This document shows positions 29,640-41,222 of a DNA stretch of 64,000 nt, one piece after another (the first letter of the stretch is position 1; every line of letters starts with the position of its first letter). The DNA lies in assembly GCA_963921425.1 (NCBI GenBank), contig OY992834.1, forward strand, positions 16,556,164 to 16,620,163, read 5' to 3'. The translations under genes were made by a program, and so were the position numbers. The stretch is from Dryas octopetala. Its lineage: Eukaryota > Streptophyta > Magnoliopsida > Rosales > Rosaceae. The notes under the pieces are model-generated. The model worked only from the letters and a program-made list of their open reading frames with translations, was not told where the DNA came from and ran no database searches.

Positions 29640-31367
29640 AAAGTACTTAATCAACATTCGAATCGAAGTTATGATCAGTTGATGGGGATTTTGAAACGAA
29701 TGCTTCCAAAGAATAATCATATACCTGAAACCCATTATCTTGCGAATAAGGTGTTGAAAGATCTCGGTTTGGGATATGAAAAGATTCATGCATGCAAGAA
29801 TGATTGTGTATTGTTTTACAAAGAACACCAAGGGAAGGATAAATGCCCTGTGTGCAATGAACCGAGATATAAGAACAAGTCTGTAGAGAGAAAGAAACAG
29901 ATTCCGCAAAAGGTGTTGCGTTATTTCCCACTTAAGCCAAGGTTGCAACGATTGTACATGTCGACACATACTACAAGTGACATGAGGTGGCACAAAGATA
30001 AGCGGGTTGAGGATGATGTGATGAGACATCCTGCAGACGGAAGCGCATGGAAAGAATTTGACAAGATATATCTGGATTTTGCAGCAGATCCACGAAATGT
30101 CAGATTAGGACTTGCTACTGATGGATTTAATCCATTCGGAAATATGAGCACATCTCACAGCACTTGGCCAGTGGTCGTGGTTCCTTATAATTTGCCTCCC
30201 TGGAAATGCATGAAAAAAGAATTCACAATTATGACGCTATTAATTCCAGGACCGCAATCCCCTGGCAAGGAGATCGATGTATATTTGCGGCCGTTGATTG
30301 ATGAGCTGAAAGAATTGTGGCAAAATGGTGTGCCGACATATGATAAGTCCACCGAAACAATGTTTTCCTTGCGTGCGGCAGTCATGTGGACAATAACTGA
30401 TTTCCCAGCTTATGGGAATTTATCAGGCTGGAGCACCAAGGGTTATATGGCATGTCCTACTTGTAATAAAGATATAACTTCCGCTTGGCACAGTGGTAAA
30501 GTATGTTATATGGGCCACCGAAGATGGTTGCCGAGGGATCATAAATGGCGTCACAGTAAGGAGGCCTTTGACGGAAAAAAGGAGATGGGCATGAAACCTA
30601 AAGAATTATCTGGTGATGACATCTTCAGGCAGTTGAATAACTTAGAATTTGGCCGGATTGGTAAACATCCCTCTAACAAAGAACGAAATATGCCAAGGTC
30701 ACCTGCACATCTAAATTGGACAAACAAGTCGATATTCTTCGAGTTGGAGTATTGGTCCAAGTTGAAAATCAGGCACAATCTCGATGTAATGCATATTGAG
30801 AAGAACGTGTGCGAAAGTTTGGTGGGGACAATCTTGGGCATTGAGGGAAAATCAAAGGACACAATTAAGGCTCGACAAGATTTGCAAGAAATGGGCATCA
30901 AGAAACATTTGTGGTTAACGAAGAAGGGTGATAAAATGATAAAGAAACATCCATTTTATACCATGAAGCCTGTGGATAAGAAAGAATTCTTAAAGTTTCT
31001 TGCATCGGTCAAATTTCCAGATGGATACGCGGCCAATATCTCTCGAAATGTGAAAATCGACTCTGGAAAAATTTTGGGCTTGAAAAGTCATGATTGTCAT
31101 GTTTTATTGCAACGTCTGCTTCCAGTGGGTATTCGAAAGTTTTTGCCCGAAGATGTGGTTGAACCGATTGTTGGGTTGTCGAGGTTCTTTCAGCATATCT
31201 GCGCTAAGACGTTGCGCGTATCGGACATGTCAAAATTGAAAGATGATATTGTGTACATCCTATGCAAATTTGAACAAATATTTCCACCGGCCTTTTTTGA
31301 TATAATGATTCATTTAATGATACATTTACCGCAAGAGGCAATTCTTGCTGGGCCGGTCAGTTATCGG

Positions 31368-31370
31368 TAG
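31368..31370 (+). other. Premature TAG in TNPD
   Basis: Reads GPVSYR-stop-MYPIER just before the donor at 31388. The family has tryptophan at this place, so a G-to-A change of TGG is the likely cause. Confidence 0.8.
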
Positions 31371-32629
31371 ATGTACCCAATAGAAAGGTAACAATTTCTA
31401 AACTATTTCATTACTATTCTCCAAGTTCAGCTCTATGTTACTCATAAAAGTTTTCTCACTATGTAATTACATTTGCAGAATGTTGGGTAATTACAAAAGG
31501 TACGTCCGAAACCGGGCACGCCCCGAAGGCTCCATAGCAGAGGCATACATTGCAAATGAATCCATCACGTACTGTGCAATGTATCTCAGCAGTGTTGAGA
31601 CGTCATTCAATCGCCCCCAACGCAACGACGACGGTGGTGAAAAAAATGAGACACTTTCTGTCTTTTCTCAAATTACACGACCATTTGGCGAAGCCCCTAA
31701 ATCAGCTGTTGAATTCTCGAAACACGATATGGAGGTGGCTCATTGGTTCATACTCAACAATTGCGAAGAAGTTGACTCTTTACGCATTGAGCATGAGGAA
31801 CTAATGAAGCGCGACTATCCAAGATGGGACATGGAACGTGTACAGAAAAAGCATCGGGAATTGTTTCCTAAATGGTTGAAGGAACATGTAAGTGATTACT
31901 GACAATAATGATCAGTTCGTTCATGTGTTTGTAAATTTTTTGTAATATATTAATTCCATTGTCTTTTAACAGATGGAAAAGCTGACTGATGATAATTCGC
32001 CGTTATACAAGGAGTTAATGAGTTTGGCGAGTGGTATTCAATGGGTTGAAACGTTTTCTGGATTTAATGTGAATGGAGTCAAGTTTTTAACTGTAGAACG
32101 AGATGCCATCTTGAGCACTCAAAATAGCGGGGTTTGTGTAGAGAACTTGGAGACTGGCACGGTTGATTTCTACGGCAAGCTGACGAGTGTACATCAAGTC
32201 TTGTACTCGCATCGCTTTCAAGTTGTGTTATTTAAGTGTCATTGGTTTAATACAGACTCGAATAGGAACAACAGTATTAAACTCGATTACGACTTAATAT
32301 CTGTGAATACAAACACTCGATGGTATGAGAATGATCCATTTATTCTTGGCACAATGGCAAAACCAGTATGTTATCTGGATGACCCTAAGGCGGGTGTGGG
32401 TTGGAAAGTAGCTCAGATGATTCAGAATCGAAATATATGGAATATTCCGGAAAAAGAAAATCAAGATGACGTGGCCTATCAAGAGGATTCATCTTCGACC
32501 ATACCTAATCCATACAACAATGATGTTATCATACAACAAGTCGAGATACATGACGTTCCTCCAATTGAGATCGATGCCTTATCAATTGATCTTGGGCCAC
32601 TTCCCCGAATTGATGTTAATGATTTCATC

Positions 32630-32665
<36 letters not shown>

Positions 32666-32745
32666 GATGATGAAGATGAAGATGAAGATGAATATGAAGA
32701 TGATGATGTTGATGGTATCGATGATGATGATGATGAAATGAGTAT
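32630..32745 (+). repeat. (GAT)n microsatellite coding the acidic tail of TNPD
   Basis: GATGATGAT… with GAA interruptions encodes a run of about 35 D/E residues near the C-terminus. It is in frame and expandable. Confidence 0.85.
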
Positions 32746-32876
32746 TTCTAGTGGTGATTCAGATTAGTAATTGATAATGGTGATTCATATTAGTAAGTGA
32801 TAATGATGATTCAGATTAGTAAGTTATTACTTTAGTTTTCTTTTTTACTAACATAAATATTTATTGAATTGTGCAG

Positions 32877-34647
32877 ATGAGTTTGATCTCGAACAGGGGT
32901 GGATCTCGAAGGTCCACTTCAGCATCCATGTCCGCGCCTGCAGCCCAGCCCGCCCCTGCAGTACAGCCCGACCTCATAGCCCAGGGCGAATCGACCCCGG
33001 CGATACCCCCAGATCTCTCATCTAGTACTGGGTCTGCGATTCAGTCGGCACGGAGGGCCCGACGTGGTCACCGTTATGGTGCATATGATAATGTTGCATC
33101 ATCCACTCGTACTGCCTCATCATCAGAGAGTAAGAAAAATGTTTTCACATCACTTGTGTTTATGTTTAATTTTATTTAGATGTTATAAGATTACTGTGAA
33201 ATTAATATGTTATATTTGCTTTTCTAGGTACCAAAACCACGAGGGGGATAAGTAGAGGGTTGAAGGCGTCGCGAATCACTCGCACGACGAACGAGAGGAT
33301 TCGAATAGTTCTTGAGCAAGGTCACCTTCGACCGAGCAAGGAGGTCCATAGTACTTTCGCTTCCTTTGTCGGATCGATTATCCGTGGTGAATGCCCCATG
33401 CTTTTCCCCAGTTGGGAAAAGGTTGATGACGCCATCAAGAGGAGCATTATGGGCTCCATTTCTGTGAGTATATTTCGATTAATATAAAATGATTAATTTG
33501 ATCATTCCTAACAATTTGATAATTGCATTTTTTTCAGGTAAACTATGACATTCGGATGGAGGATCCGGATGTAGCTAGGTATATGGAGAAGTTATTGAGA
33601 AAAGTGTACACACAATGGAAGCACGAGCTGCACAGAGAATATAACATGTTTGGATCGGCAGATGAGGCATTGGTCAGCCCTCCTCCAGAGATGGCAGCTC
33701 GGCTTGATCAGTGGCAGTGGTTGTGCACTCATTTTCAGAGTCCGGAATTTTTGGTATGTTATATCATTTTAGGACTTCAAAATTATTTTTTCTTATGTTA
33801 TTCCTTTATTGTGTATACACTAATATGTGCATTTACAATTTGCTTAATATTTAACAGAGGAAGTCGAATGCCAATCTTCAGAACCGAAAAGCGCCCGCAA
33901 GGATTGATCATCATGGTGGTTCCATGCCCTTCTCATACCGGGTGGAGTCGTATCGTCAGGTGCGCTATTATTTAATTTAATATATATATATATTTCTTAG
34001 TATTGTTTGAGTTTTTGTCAACATTACATTCTTTTTCAGGCTGGTTCGCAATTTCCGGAGGTCGACAACTACGGGGATGTTTATGCCCGACCCGGCAACG
34101 ACAAGGGCAAGGCGAAGCACGTTAGTTTTTTATATTTTAGTTTTATTTCACAAATTTAAATTTTTGTATTTGATTTCTTAATTCCTAACTTGTGTATAAT
34201 ATTTTGAAGGCTGAGATGCTCGCCAAGAAGGCGAGTTATTTGGAGGAGGTGGCTAGCCAGTACCCTCCGGACACTCCGTTGGAGTCGATCTCAGTCCCCG
34301 ATCGCGATGCTGGTCTTCGTATTATGACGGAGACACTGGGTGTTAGGCGTGGTAGGGAGATACGCGGAATGGGAACGGGTCGGGTTCGTGATCTCAGCGC
34401 CGGGTCTTCATCTCAGCCATCTGCAGAATTAGTCAACCTGACCACTGAAGTGCAGCTGTTGAAGGGTCAACTAGAAGAATCGAGAGCGGCATATGCGGAG
34501 CAGACGAGTAAGGTGCAGCAGATGCAGCAGATGTTTGGCCAATTGGCGAGGATTGTACCTGGGTTTGTGCTGCCGCCCAACATTGACCAGTGCATGCCAG
34601 ACTCCTCCATCGGCGTCGATGATGCTACTGACCTAGGGGGCCATTAG
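32877..34647 (+). CDS. TNPA-like protein of the CACTA (Transposase_24 / Ptta-En-Spm family), six exons
   Basis: Exons are 32877-33129, 33228-33463, 33538-33753, 33858-33959, 34040-34120 and 34210-34647. All are GT-AG with continuous frame and no stop before 34647. The N-terminus is A/P/S-rich and low-complexity. The conserved core has TTRGISRGLKASRITR, VEKLL-like YMEKLLRKVYTQWKHEL and HGGSMPFSYRVE; the C-terminal part has DRDAGLRIMTETLGVRRGRE and a coiled coil (LVNLTTEVQLLKGQLEE…). This family is the presumed partner of TNPD that binds subterminal repeats, here the GGGCGACGAA arrays. The ATG directly follows a splice acceptor (GTGCAG/ATG), suggesting a transcript spliced from an upstream leader shared with TNPD, as in En/Spm. 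It appears intact. Confidence 0.85.
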
Positions 34648-34917
34648 TTATTTGTATGTATGCATTAATTAAATTGTTTATACTTTGTATGGATATTTTG
34701 GATATATAAATTTATTAATTTTGTTTTATATAGTTTTTGAATAAAGATTTTTTTTTAAATATTAAATTCATATATATAATTTAAATAAAATTTTTTTTTA
34801 AATCAAATATATTTTATTAATTTTGTTTTATATAGTTTTTGAATAAAGATTTTTTTTTAAAATATTAAATTCATATATATAATTTAAATAAAAAAATTTT
34901 TTTTTTAAATCAAATAT
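34648..34917. repeat. AT-rich 3' region with ~102-bp tandem repeat
   Basis: The block TTTTATATAGTTTTTGAATAAAG…ATCAAATATATT occurs twice (about 34711-34812 and 34813-34918). It probably holds the 3' ends of the CACTA transcripts. Confidence 0.6.
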
Positions 34918-35385
34918 ATTTAGGCGACGAATCACCTTGTTCCTCGCCCAAAGCATGTTTAGGCGACGGACAAATTTCGTCGCCCAAAGCATGTTTGGGC
35001 GACGAAATTTGTCCGTCGCCTAAACATGCTTTGGGCGAGGAACAAGGTGATTCGTCGCCCAAAGCATGTTTGGGCGACGAAATTTGTCCGTCGCCCAAAG
35101 CACGTTCCAGCGAGGAAATCAGTTATTCCTCTCCCAAATCTTGTTTAGGCGACGGATAATTTCGTCGCCCAAACATGCTTTGGGCGACGAATAAGTGTGT
35201 TCGTCGCCCAAACCCTCTTTGGGCGACGAAATGTGTCTGTCGCCTAAACATGCTTTGGGCGACGAATTTTATGTGTTAATTTCGTCGCCCAAACGTTTGG
35301 GCGACGAACCTATTTCGTCGCCCAAACGTTTGGGCGACGAAACTATACTTTGGGCGACGAATTTTGTTCCTCTCCCAAACCCTTT
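34918..35385. repeat. Right subterminal repeat array of the CACTA
   Basis: Dense GGGCGACGAA/TTCGTCGCCCAAA motifs, including a long palindromic block at 34918-35100 where AAAGCATGTTTGGGCGACGA and its inverse alternate. It mirrors the left array in sequence and density. Confidence 0.85.
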
Positions 35386-35646
35386 TTTCTTGTAGTGCCC
35401 ACCGCTCTTGAGCCATCACCCCTACTACCATCGTCAACTCACCACAAGCATCATTTTTATTGTTGCCACCATCACCATTACTCTTTTATAAAACTACTAT
35501 AAATTTTGTATTTAAATTCTATTACGATTACATTTATTCAAACAAGAGAATTTACAAATTATAGAATTTTAAATCCCGTCATTTTTAATTCCGTCATTTG
35601 TGAATTCCTTAGTAGTTTCAAACTACTTCATCCAAACGCACCATTA

Positions 35647-36980
35647 GAGTTTCCCTGACTTTTCTCATAGATTTTGAAGGATTTTTATAGACTTCTAATA
35701 ACTTTGATATAATTTTTTATTATTTATTTTAGGATTTCTTCAATATGTTTTTTATTTTTTTGTCCTCCGTGAGTGAGTGGAATGAGGATGAGCTTCAAGA
35801 CCGAGATGCATGTGTAATAAATTGTCCTAATATTGCAAACAATATAAAAAGTTGGGGATAGAATTGTAGGGACCAAAATTATTTTGTTCCATAATTTATT
35901 ATAAGTGTTCTGAATTTTATGTTTTTATGTTGTTAGACTGTCAAATATTGTGTTTTAACGAGTTGTTAGAATTTGTCTAATTGAATTGACCGGTTGAGAA
36001 CATTATATGATGTGGTGGTAACATTATTTCTCAAATTATGAATATATAATCTTGTGATTTTGTTGAGTACTTAAAGACTGTGAAGTGGTTGGTTTGAATA
36101 TCTTGTTGTTATATTGCATTGTGGCAACGCTGTTGATTCCAAACCAGGATGAGGAGTCAATTAAATATAAGAGAAAAAGAAAATTAATATAAGAGGATAT
36201 AGTAATTAGAAAAAATAAATAAATTAAGAGGTGGGTGGAAAAATAAGATTAGGAGTCAATTATATAATAAGTTTCATGTGATATAAGATGAATATAATGC
36301 GCGCTGAAGGCAAATACTGTTAAATAAAATTAGTATAATGAATAAATGAAATTAGTATATTCTTTATACACTATAATCTATACACTAAATCCTAATATTA
36401 AACCCTATATATATATCATAATACTCTTTATACTCTATAATCTAAACACTAAACCCTATATGTTTTATAATCTATACTCTATATTGTTTAGAATATGGTA
36501 TAAGATATTAGAGTTTAGGCATTTTAGGATATTTTTAATTATTTTTTGATATAAAAATATATTGGGTTTAAAAACAACTAAACGAAACCCCAAACATTTT
36601 TTTTTCTTTTCAATTGCCTAAAGGCCCCAAACCCCAATCAATCCTAAATCTTTTTTTTTTTTCTCTTTTTTCTTTCCTTCTCTTTTTTTTCTTTCCTTTT
36701 CTTTTTTCTTTTCTTTTCTTTTTTCTTTTATTTTCTTATTTCTTTCTTTCCTACGTTTTCCCTTTTCCTTCCTTTTCCCCGTAAGTCTCCACTTCTCCAG
36801 TCGCCATCTTCCCTCTCAATCTCTCATTACTTCATTGATTCAGTCACCTTCTCTTTCTCTCTCCCTCAGTCAGTAACTCATCCTTCCCTCTCTGATCTCT
36901 TCTCTCTCCTCCCTCTCCCTCTCCCTCCCCGATCTCCCACTCTTCTCTCCGCGCGCCAAGCTCCTCTCCCCGGGCCGATG
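35647..36980. other. Intergenic, AT-rich then CT-rich
   Basis: TATA/AAACCCTA-like simple sequence lies at 36340-36500, poly-pyrimidine at 36590-36990, then a short GC-rich stretch (CCCCGGGCCGATG) up to the copia fragment. No gene is recognised; the last ~200 bp resemble a plant 5' UTR. Confidence 0.45.
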
Positions 36981-37044
36981 TCTTCCTCCTCTCTTCTCTC
37001 TCCCCGGCATGCCAAGATTTGGGTTATTTGCATTATTTTTTGTG

Positions 37045-37878
37045 TGTGGTTGTGCAACAAACTTCACAGGGGCTGTTTCTTCATCAGGCCAAGTATGCTA
37101 AGGAGTTATTGGATCGAGCTCAAATGCTTCATTGTCGTCCTCTTTCTACTCCAATGGCAGCTAAACCCAAGTCCTCTGATGACTCTTTATTCTATGATCC
37201 TCATTTGTATAGAAGTTTGGTGGGTGGCTTGCAATATTTAACATTTACTCGGCTAGATATTGTTTTCAGTGTGAATCATGCGTGTCAACATATGCAAGCT
37301 CCTACAGTTTCTCATTTTCAGTTGGTGAAACGTATCTTGCGTTATATTCATGGCACCATTCATTTTGGTATTCACTTGAAGTCATCTTCTGCTTTGTCTC
37401 TCTCTGGTTTTGCTGATGCAGATTGGGCAGCATGTCCCATTACTCGCAGGTCGATTACTGGTTTTGCACCTTTCTTGGTGATAGTTGTGTGTCATGGTCT
37501 ACTAAGAAGCAGCCTATGGTGTCCCGTTCCAGTTCAGAAGCTGAGTATCACGCCCTTGCATGTGCAACTGCTGAAATTACTTGGATTTCCTTCATTTTGC
37601 GTGATATTGGTGTTCATTTAGCTCAGCCCCCTACACTCTATTGTGATAATATTTCTGCGCTTCACATGACTGTCAACCCTGTGTTTCATGGGAGGTCTAA
37701 GCATGTTGCTCTTGATTACCACTTTGTTCGGGAGAAAGTGGCTCTGGGTGCTTTAGTTACTGAGTATGTTTCTTCTTCTAATCAATTGACAGACATCTTC
37801 ACCAAGCCTTTGCCTTGCAAGAGTTTTGTTTTTCTACGCAGCAAACTTGGTCTGCAGGAGTCTCCCAGCCCAGTTTGA
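37045..37878 (+). pseudogene. Ty1/copia RT C-terminus and RNase H, 5'-truncated and frameshifted
   Basis: It begins abruptly within RT (QGLFLHQAKYAKELLDRAQM), continues through YRSLVGGLQYLTFTRLDI and FADADWAACPITRRS. It then shifts frame near 37430-37480 into CVSWSTKKQPMVSRSSSEAEY and ends LTDIFTKPLP…, the standard copia RNase H tail. Everything 5' of the RT thumb is missing and replaced by unrelated DNA, so it is a fragment. Confidence 0.9.
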
Positions 37879-38135
37879 GGGGGAGTAAAAACAGAAAAAG
37901 AAAAACCGGACTAGATCACTCTCTTATCATATGGTTCCTGGTCAAAGGGGATTTGTTTTGGATATGTAGTTTATTTGATTATGTAGTTGATTTGTTTAGA
38001 TGACTGTAGTATTTTTTGAATTTCAAAACTTATAGATGAAGCTTTTGTTATCAGCTTCTTCCTATAAATTCTGCTGTAGTTCACTCAATTCATGAAATAA
38101 GAGAAAACACATATTTTCTATAGCTGACAGATAGT
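37876..38135 (+). repeat. Copia polypurine tract and degenerate 3' LTR
   Basis: GAGGGGGAGTA at 37877 is a typical copia polypurine tract directly after the stop. The following ~240 bp resemble an LTR (CTTCCTATAAATTCTGC, then AATAAGAGAAAACACA). No TG start or matching 5' LTR is visible, so the LTR is decayed or truncated. Confidence 0.5.
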
Positions 38136-39956
38136 CTATGTTTAAGACCTTCAATCATATTAATGGTCTATGTTTAAGACCATCAATCAAAATCAGAGTC
38201 TATGTTTAGACCTTCAATCATACATCATTAAAGCTGATTTTTACTACTATTCAAGTAAAACTAGAACTAGAACTCGGTCGAAATACGTACTTTACCGATT
38301 ACTTGATTTATGGCTCAAAGGAGACTCTTCAAGGCAAATGAAAGAACCCTTCCAATTATTGACAGCTGCTCCTTCCATGCCTGCATCAAACTATATGCTT
38401 CCAGGACTTAGTTTTTTGTTGCAGACCAGTAATACAATGCTCCGCAGCTTCCCTGACCTGCCAAAGAAATCAAGTTGAGTTTAGTAAACCTCATCAAAAG
38501 CTTCAATATAAAAGCTTTTATTCACCATGAGAAAGCCAGAAAACCTTCATGTTTTCAGCTTGATTCTCTCACCTTGTCTTGTGATTCTGCTCTGCAATCG
38601 GATTCTTCCCTTCTTGGAGTAGCTCCCATGTGAGAAGATGTGAATGGATATTGGTTTATTTGGGTGTTCTTTGGTTTTGTGGATTACACTTCTCAGGGGA
38701 TTACATTCGGAGGATTACACTATCCGGAGGATTACACTATTTCGGTGGATTACAATATTCAGAGACAATTGGATATGAGGAATGAATATTGTTAGTTCTG
38801 TTGACAGAGGAATCACCATCTCCAAAGAACTGCTTATGAGAAAATACATCTTTATTATGTCTGGACTCATTGCATTTGGAGAAGGGTGTTCAGGAAGGTA
38901 TTTGAACTATTTGCATTTGCTGGTGTTTCTTTAAAGGAAGAAGTTCAACTAACAAGCTTGAAGTTTCCAAAACATGGGGATGCTGTTATACACAGCAATC
39001 TCCCAGAAAAAAAAAAAAAAAAAAAAAGGAAGAACAGACTTGTCCTGTCCTGGACACATAGTCCAAAACCATGAAGAAGAAGTTTTCAAACCTTCCAGTT
39101 CCAGAAATGTAGATGAGTGTTATAGCCAAAAAAATCTTTAGTTCTTATGTGTGTGACTAACGGCTACGTTTTGGACATTTTTGTCTGGGCTTTTACTAAC
39201 TTGGGCCTTAGAATGAGAGAAAGAAAGTGGCCCAAGCTACTTCTTTTCATACTGACTAACTTGACTAAGTAGGAACCAAACTCAGTTAGGGTTATTTCTT
39301 GCTTAAATGGTCTTAGGACTTCACTGATCTAGAGATGTGGTGATTGTGTGTTCAAATTCAAAAGTGACAACTGTGGAGTTAAGGAGAACATAGCTCAAAT
39401 AAAAGCAGTGAACTACGAACTTGAATGTGAAACAGAGGCTATGAGGATTTGATATTTATAAAACGGTTGTTCTTACTGCAAATCGTAACATCTCACTGCA
39501 AATTCATCAATATAAAAAGAGCCAAAATGATATGAAAATAAATGCTTTCATTAACCTGGCTCTCTGAATCGATACCAAGTAAAAAAAAGAATCTCTTCTT
39601 GGCAGAGCTAAACATACAAACGAAATCAAAAGAAATACTGAAATTGCAAACTAAAGGCTAGTACTTTCGTGCTCTGCAAACGCAGATTTACAAAGAAAAA
39701 GAAAGAGTATATTGAGCTATTTAGACTTTTGAGTACTTTCGTGCACAGCCGAAATCTTCAACATTTGTTGGGCTTCTTTTGTCATCGATCTTCTTTGGGC
39801 CTGGCTGCTAGCTTTACAAGCCCAAATGACTTGTGGGTTCTCTCTTTTCTGGGTTTGGTCTAAACAATGAGCGTCAGTGTTTGACCCTAGCAAACAATCA
39901 ACACAGCTAAAATGTCATGTTATTTGGAAGACATTTGAATTATTCGTAGGAGAATA
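38136..39956. other. Intergenic with short tandem repeats
   Basis: About three copies of GTCTATGTTTAAGACCTTCA lie at 38135-38222. Four copies of a GGATTACACTAT-CCGGA-type ~18-mer lie at 38686-38755. An A-run lies at 39007-39026. No gene is recognised. Confidence 0.5.
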
Positions 39957-40636
39957 TCATAGGTGATTGTAATAATGTGAGTTGCAGCCACATTCTTCCA
40001 AGGCCTCTTTTGATAGATTGGAGACAATGGAAGGAGATGGTGTTGTTTGTAGATAGGAGTGATAATCGTGGTCATCAATTAATGAGGACTCTGTGAGAGA
40101 AAAGTCATAATCTCCAAATTGAGTTTGCGACTCAATGCCGGCAATGTAGTTATTGCCACGCAAAACATATATCTCTTGGTTTTGTATGCATTGGTGACAG
40201 CAGTCGGTAATCCTGTAAAACAAGTGCTCCATATTTAGAACTGCATATAAGAAAATGTTCAAAAGCATGCTCATTCTCACCTCTCGAATACTATCATTTG
40301 TGGCACTTCCAAAATTAGACGCCGTGTTGCTAACTGGTTCATGGTTATCATTGGTTGAAATATTATTCTTATTTGTAAGACGAGTATTCACCATTATTGA
40401 CATCGGCATGTAGAACATTTCCCAGGCTGCTTTGCTTCTTTTGGTGACTACAGTGTGGAGGAGCAGTAATCCTGTTGCTCCTGTGGCTGAGTCGGATGTA
40501 AGAGTGGCTCCAGCTGAGCACATTTTTGCTGGATTAAGAATCACAAACAAGCAAGCTTTAGGTTTTGATATACTTCTTGTGCTCCATATTTACAAGTTCA
40601 TATAAGAAATGTTCAAAAAGCATGTTTGTTCTCACT
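39957..40636 (-). pseudogene. Orphaned C-terminal exons of NAC gene A
   Basis: There are three exon-like blocks with intact splice motifs. One ends at 40636 (…DISTCDGRAFSDFEIQ). One at 40281-40528 corresponds to the amplified exon of NAC gene B (SLLHPTQP-type) but has a stop (CTG TAG). A last exon at 39957-40212 ends LEECGCNSHYYNHL. In gene B the same motifs are real exons. In gene A the coding frame already ends at 41223, so these look like remnants of the ancestral 3' part, or alternative exons. Confidence 0.5.
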
Positions 40637-41222
40637 TGTATCTCAAAATCAGAAAAAGCGCGTCCATCGCAGGTTGAAATATCATTCTCATCCATAAGCA
40701 GGTTGAAATATCATTCTCATCTATAAACAGGGTCAGATCTACATTATGGAAAAGGGGTCAATTGACCCCATGAGTTTAACTTCTTTTCCTTAGTGGTTAG
40801 GTGTTTGCCCCTCAATCTTGGTTTTGTTCATTGAGAAGTTAGGACTACGATGTTTGACAAAATGCCTCAAGAGGCAACTAAAGTACTTTCACCAGTAAGC
40901 ATATATAGTTTCTTATTGCATAATACATTAAATTATTGATTTTCCTAAATTGGTCACAGATTAAGTAATGATAAAAGATAGATGTATGAAACTAAGTACT
41001 ATCTTATATATCTTATATATGAGATATTCAACACCTTGACCATAGAAATATGAAATAATGAAAACAGAAGTTACAGAACATATATACAATGTTCAACAGA
41101 AAAATAAAGTACAATACAATTAGAGGAAAACATAGACAAAAGATGGTCACAAAGCTATCTAAACTAAACCACATACTTAAACAACAAAGATTTTCTCCTC
41201 TTTTTTTAAGCAAACTAATATT

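Larger units (their letters stand above)
29079..32767 (+). pseudogene. TNPD-type CACTA transposase (Transposase-associated, Transposase_21, DUF4218, DUF4216), two premature stops
   Basis: Exons are 29079-31387, 31479-31887 and 31973-32767. Order of domains: Transpos_assoc (MDRQWIRNTNRVSDEYFYGI, with CLCRNCNN and WYYHGE), an acidic linker, Transposase_21 (KCPVCNEPRYK; LATDGFNPFGNMSTSHSTWP; DLDVMHIEKNVC-like NLDVMHIEKNVCESLVGTIL), DUF4218 (KSHDCHVLLQRLLPVGIRKF; YKRYVRNRARPEGSIAEAYI) and DUF4216 (VVLFKCHWFN), then a D/E-rich tail from a GAT repeat. The protein would cut and join the element ends. In-frame stops lie at 29637-29639 (TGA) and 31368-31370 (TAG, where the family has W before MYP). 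Both could arise by one transition. Otherwise the frame is intact, so inactivation looks recent. Confidence 0.88.
25538..35397 (+). mobile_element. Full-length CACTA (En/Spm) transposon, 9,860 bp
   Basis: The left terminus is CACTACAAGAAAAACATATT; the right terminus in reverse complement is CACTACAAGAAAAAAGGGTT. It is flanked by CCC on both sides (25535-25537; 35398-35400). Subterminal arrays of GGGCGACGAA and its inverse fill 25556-26110, 27000-27205 and 34918-35385. Between them lie a GC-rich leader, a duplicated palindrome-rich segment, a long hairpin, a TNPD-type transposase gene (29088-32767) and a TNPA-like gene (32877-34647), all on the plus strand. This is the canonical two-gene layout of autonomous CACTA elements; two stop codons in TNPD suggest it is no longer fully autonomous. 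Confidence 0.92.
24854..35643. mobile_element. PIF/Harbinger-like element, host of the large CACTA
   Basis: The ends are TGGTGTGTTTGGATG at 24854 and CATCCAAACGCACCA at 35629-35643, inverted with one mismatch. Both are flanked by TTA (24851-24853; 35644-35646), the usual PIF/Harbinger target. Without the CACTA it would be about 930 bp and non-coding, with a (CCN)n low-complexity core. Outside it, both flanks contain related TTAATGGACTTTTGTAGA-like sequence, hinting at yet another outer MITE. Confidence 0.5.

Noticed and set aside
36346-36500. AAACCCTA-like motifs suggesting interstitial telomere repeat
   Set aside because: Spacing is irregular and the units are mostly CTATA/ACTAAACC simple sequence; no run of TTTAGGG.
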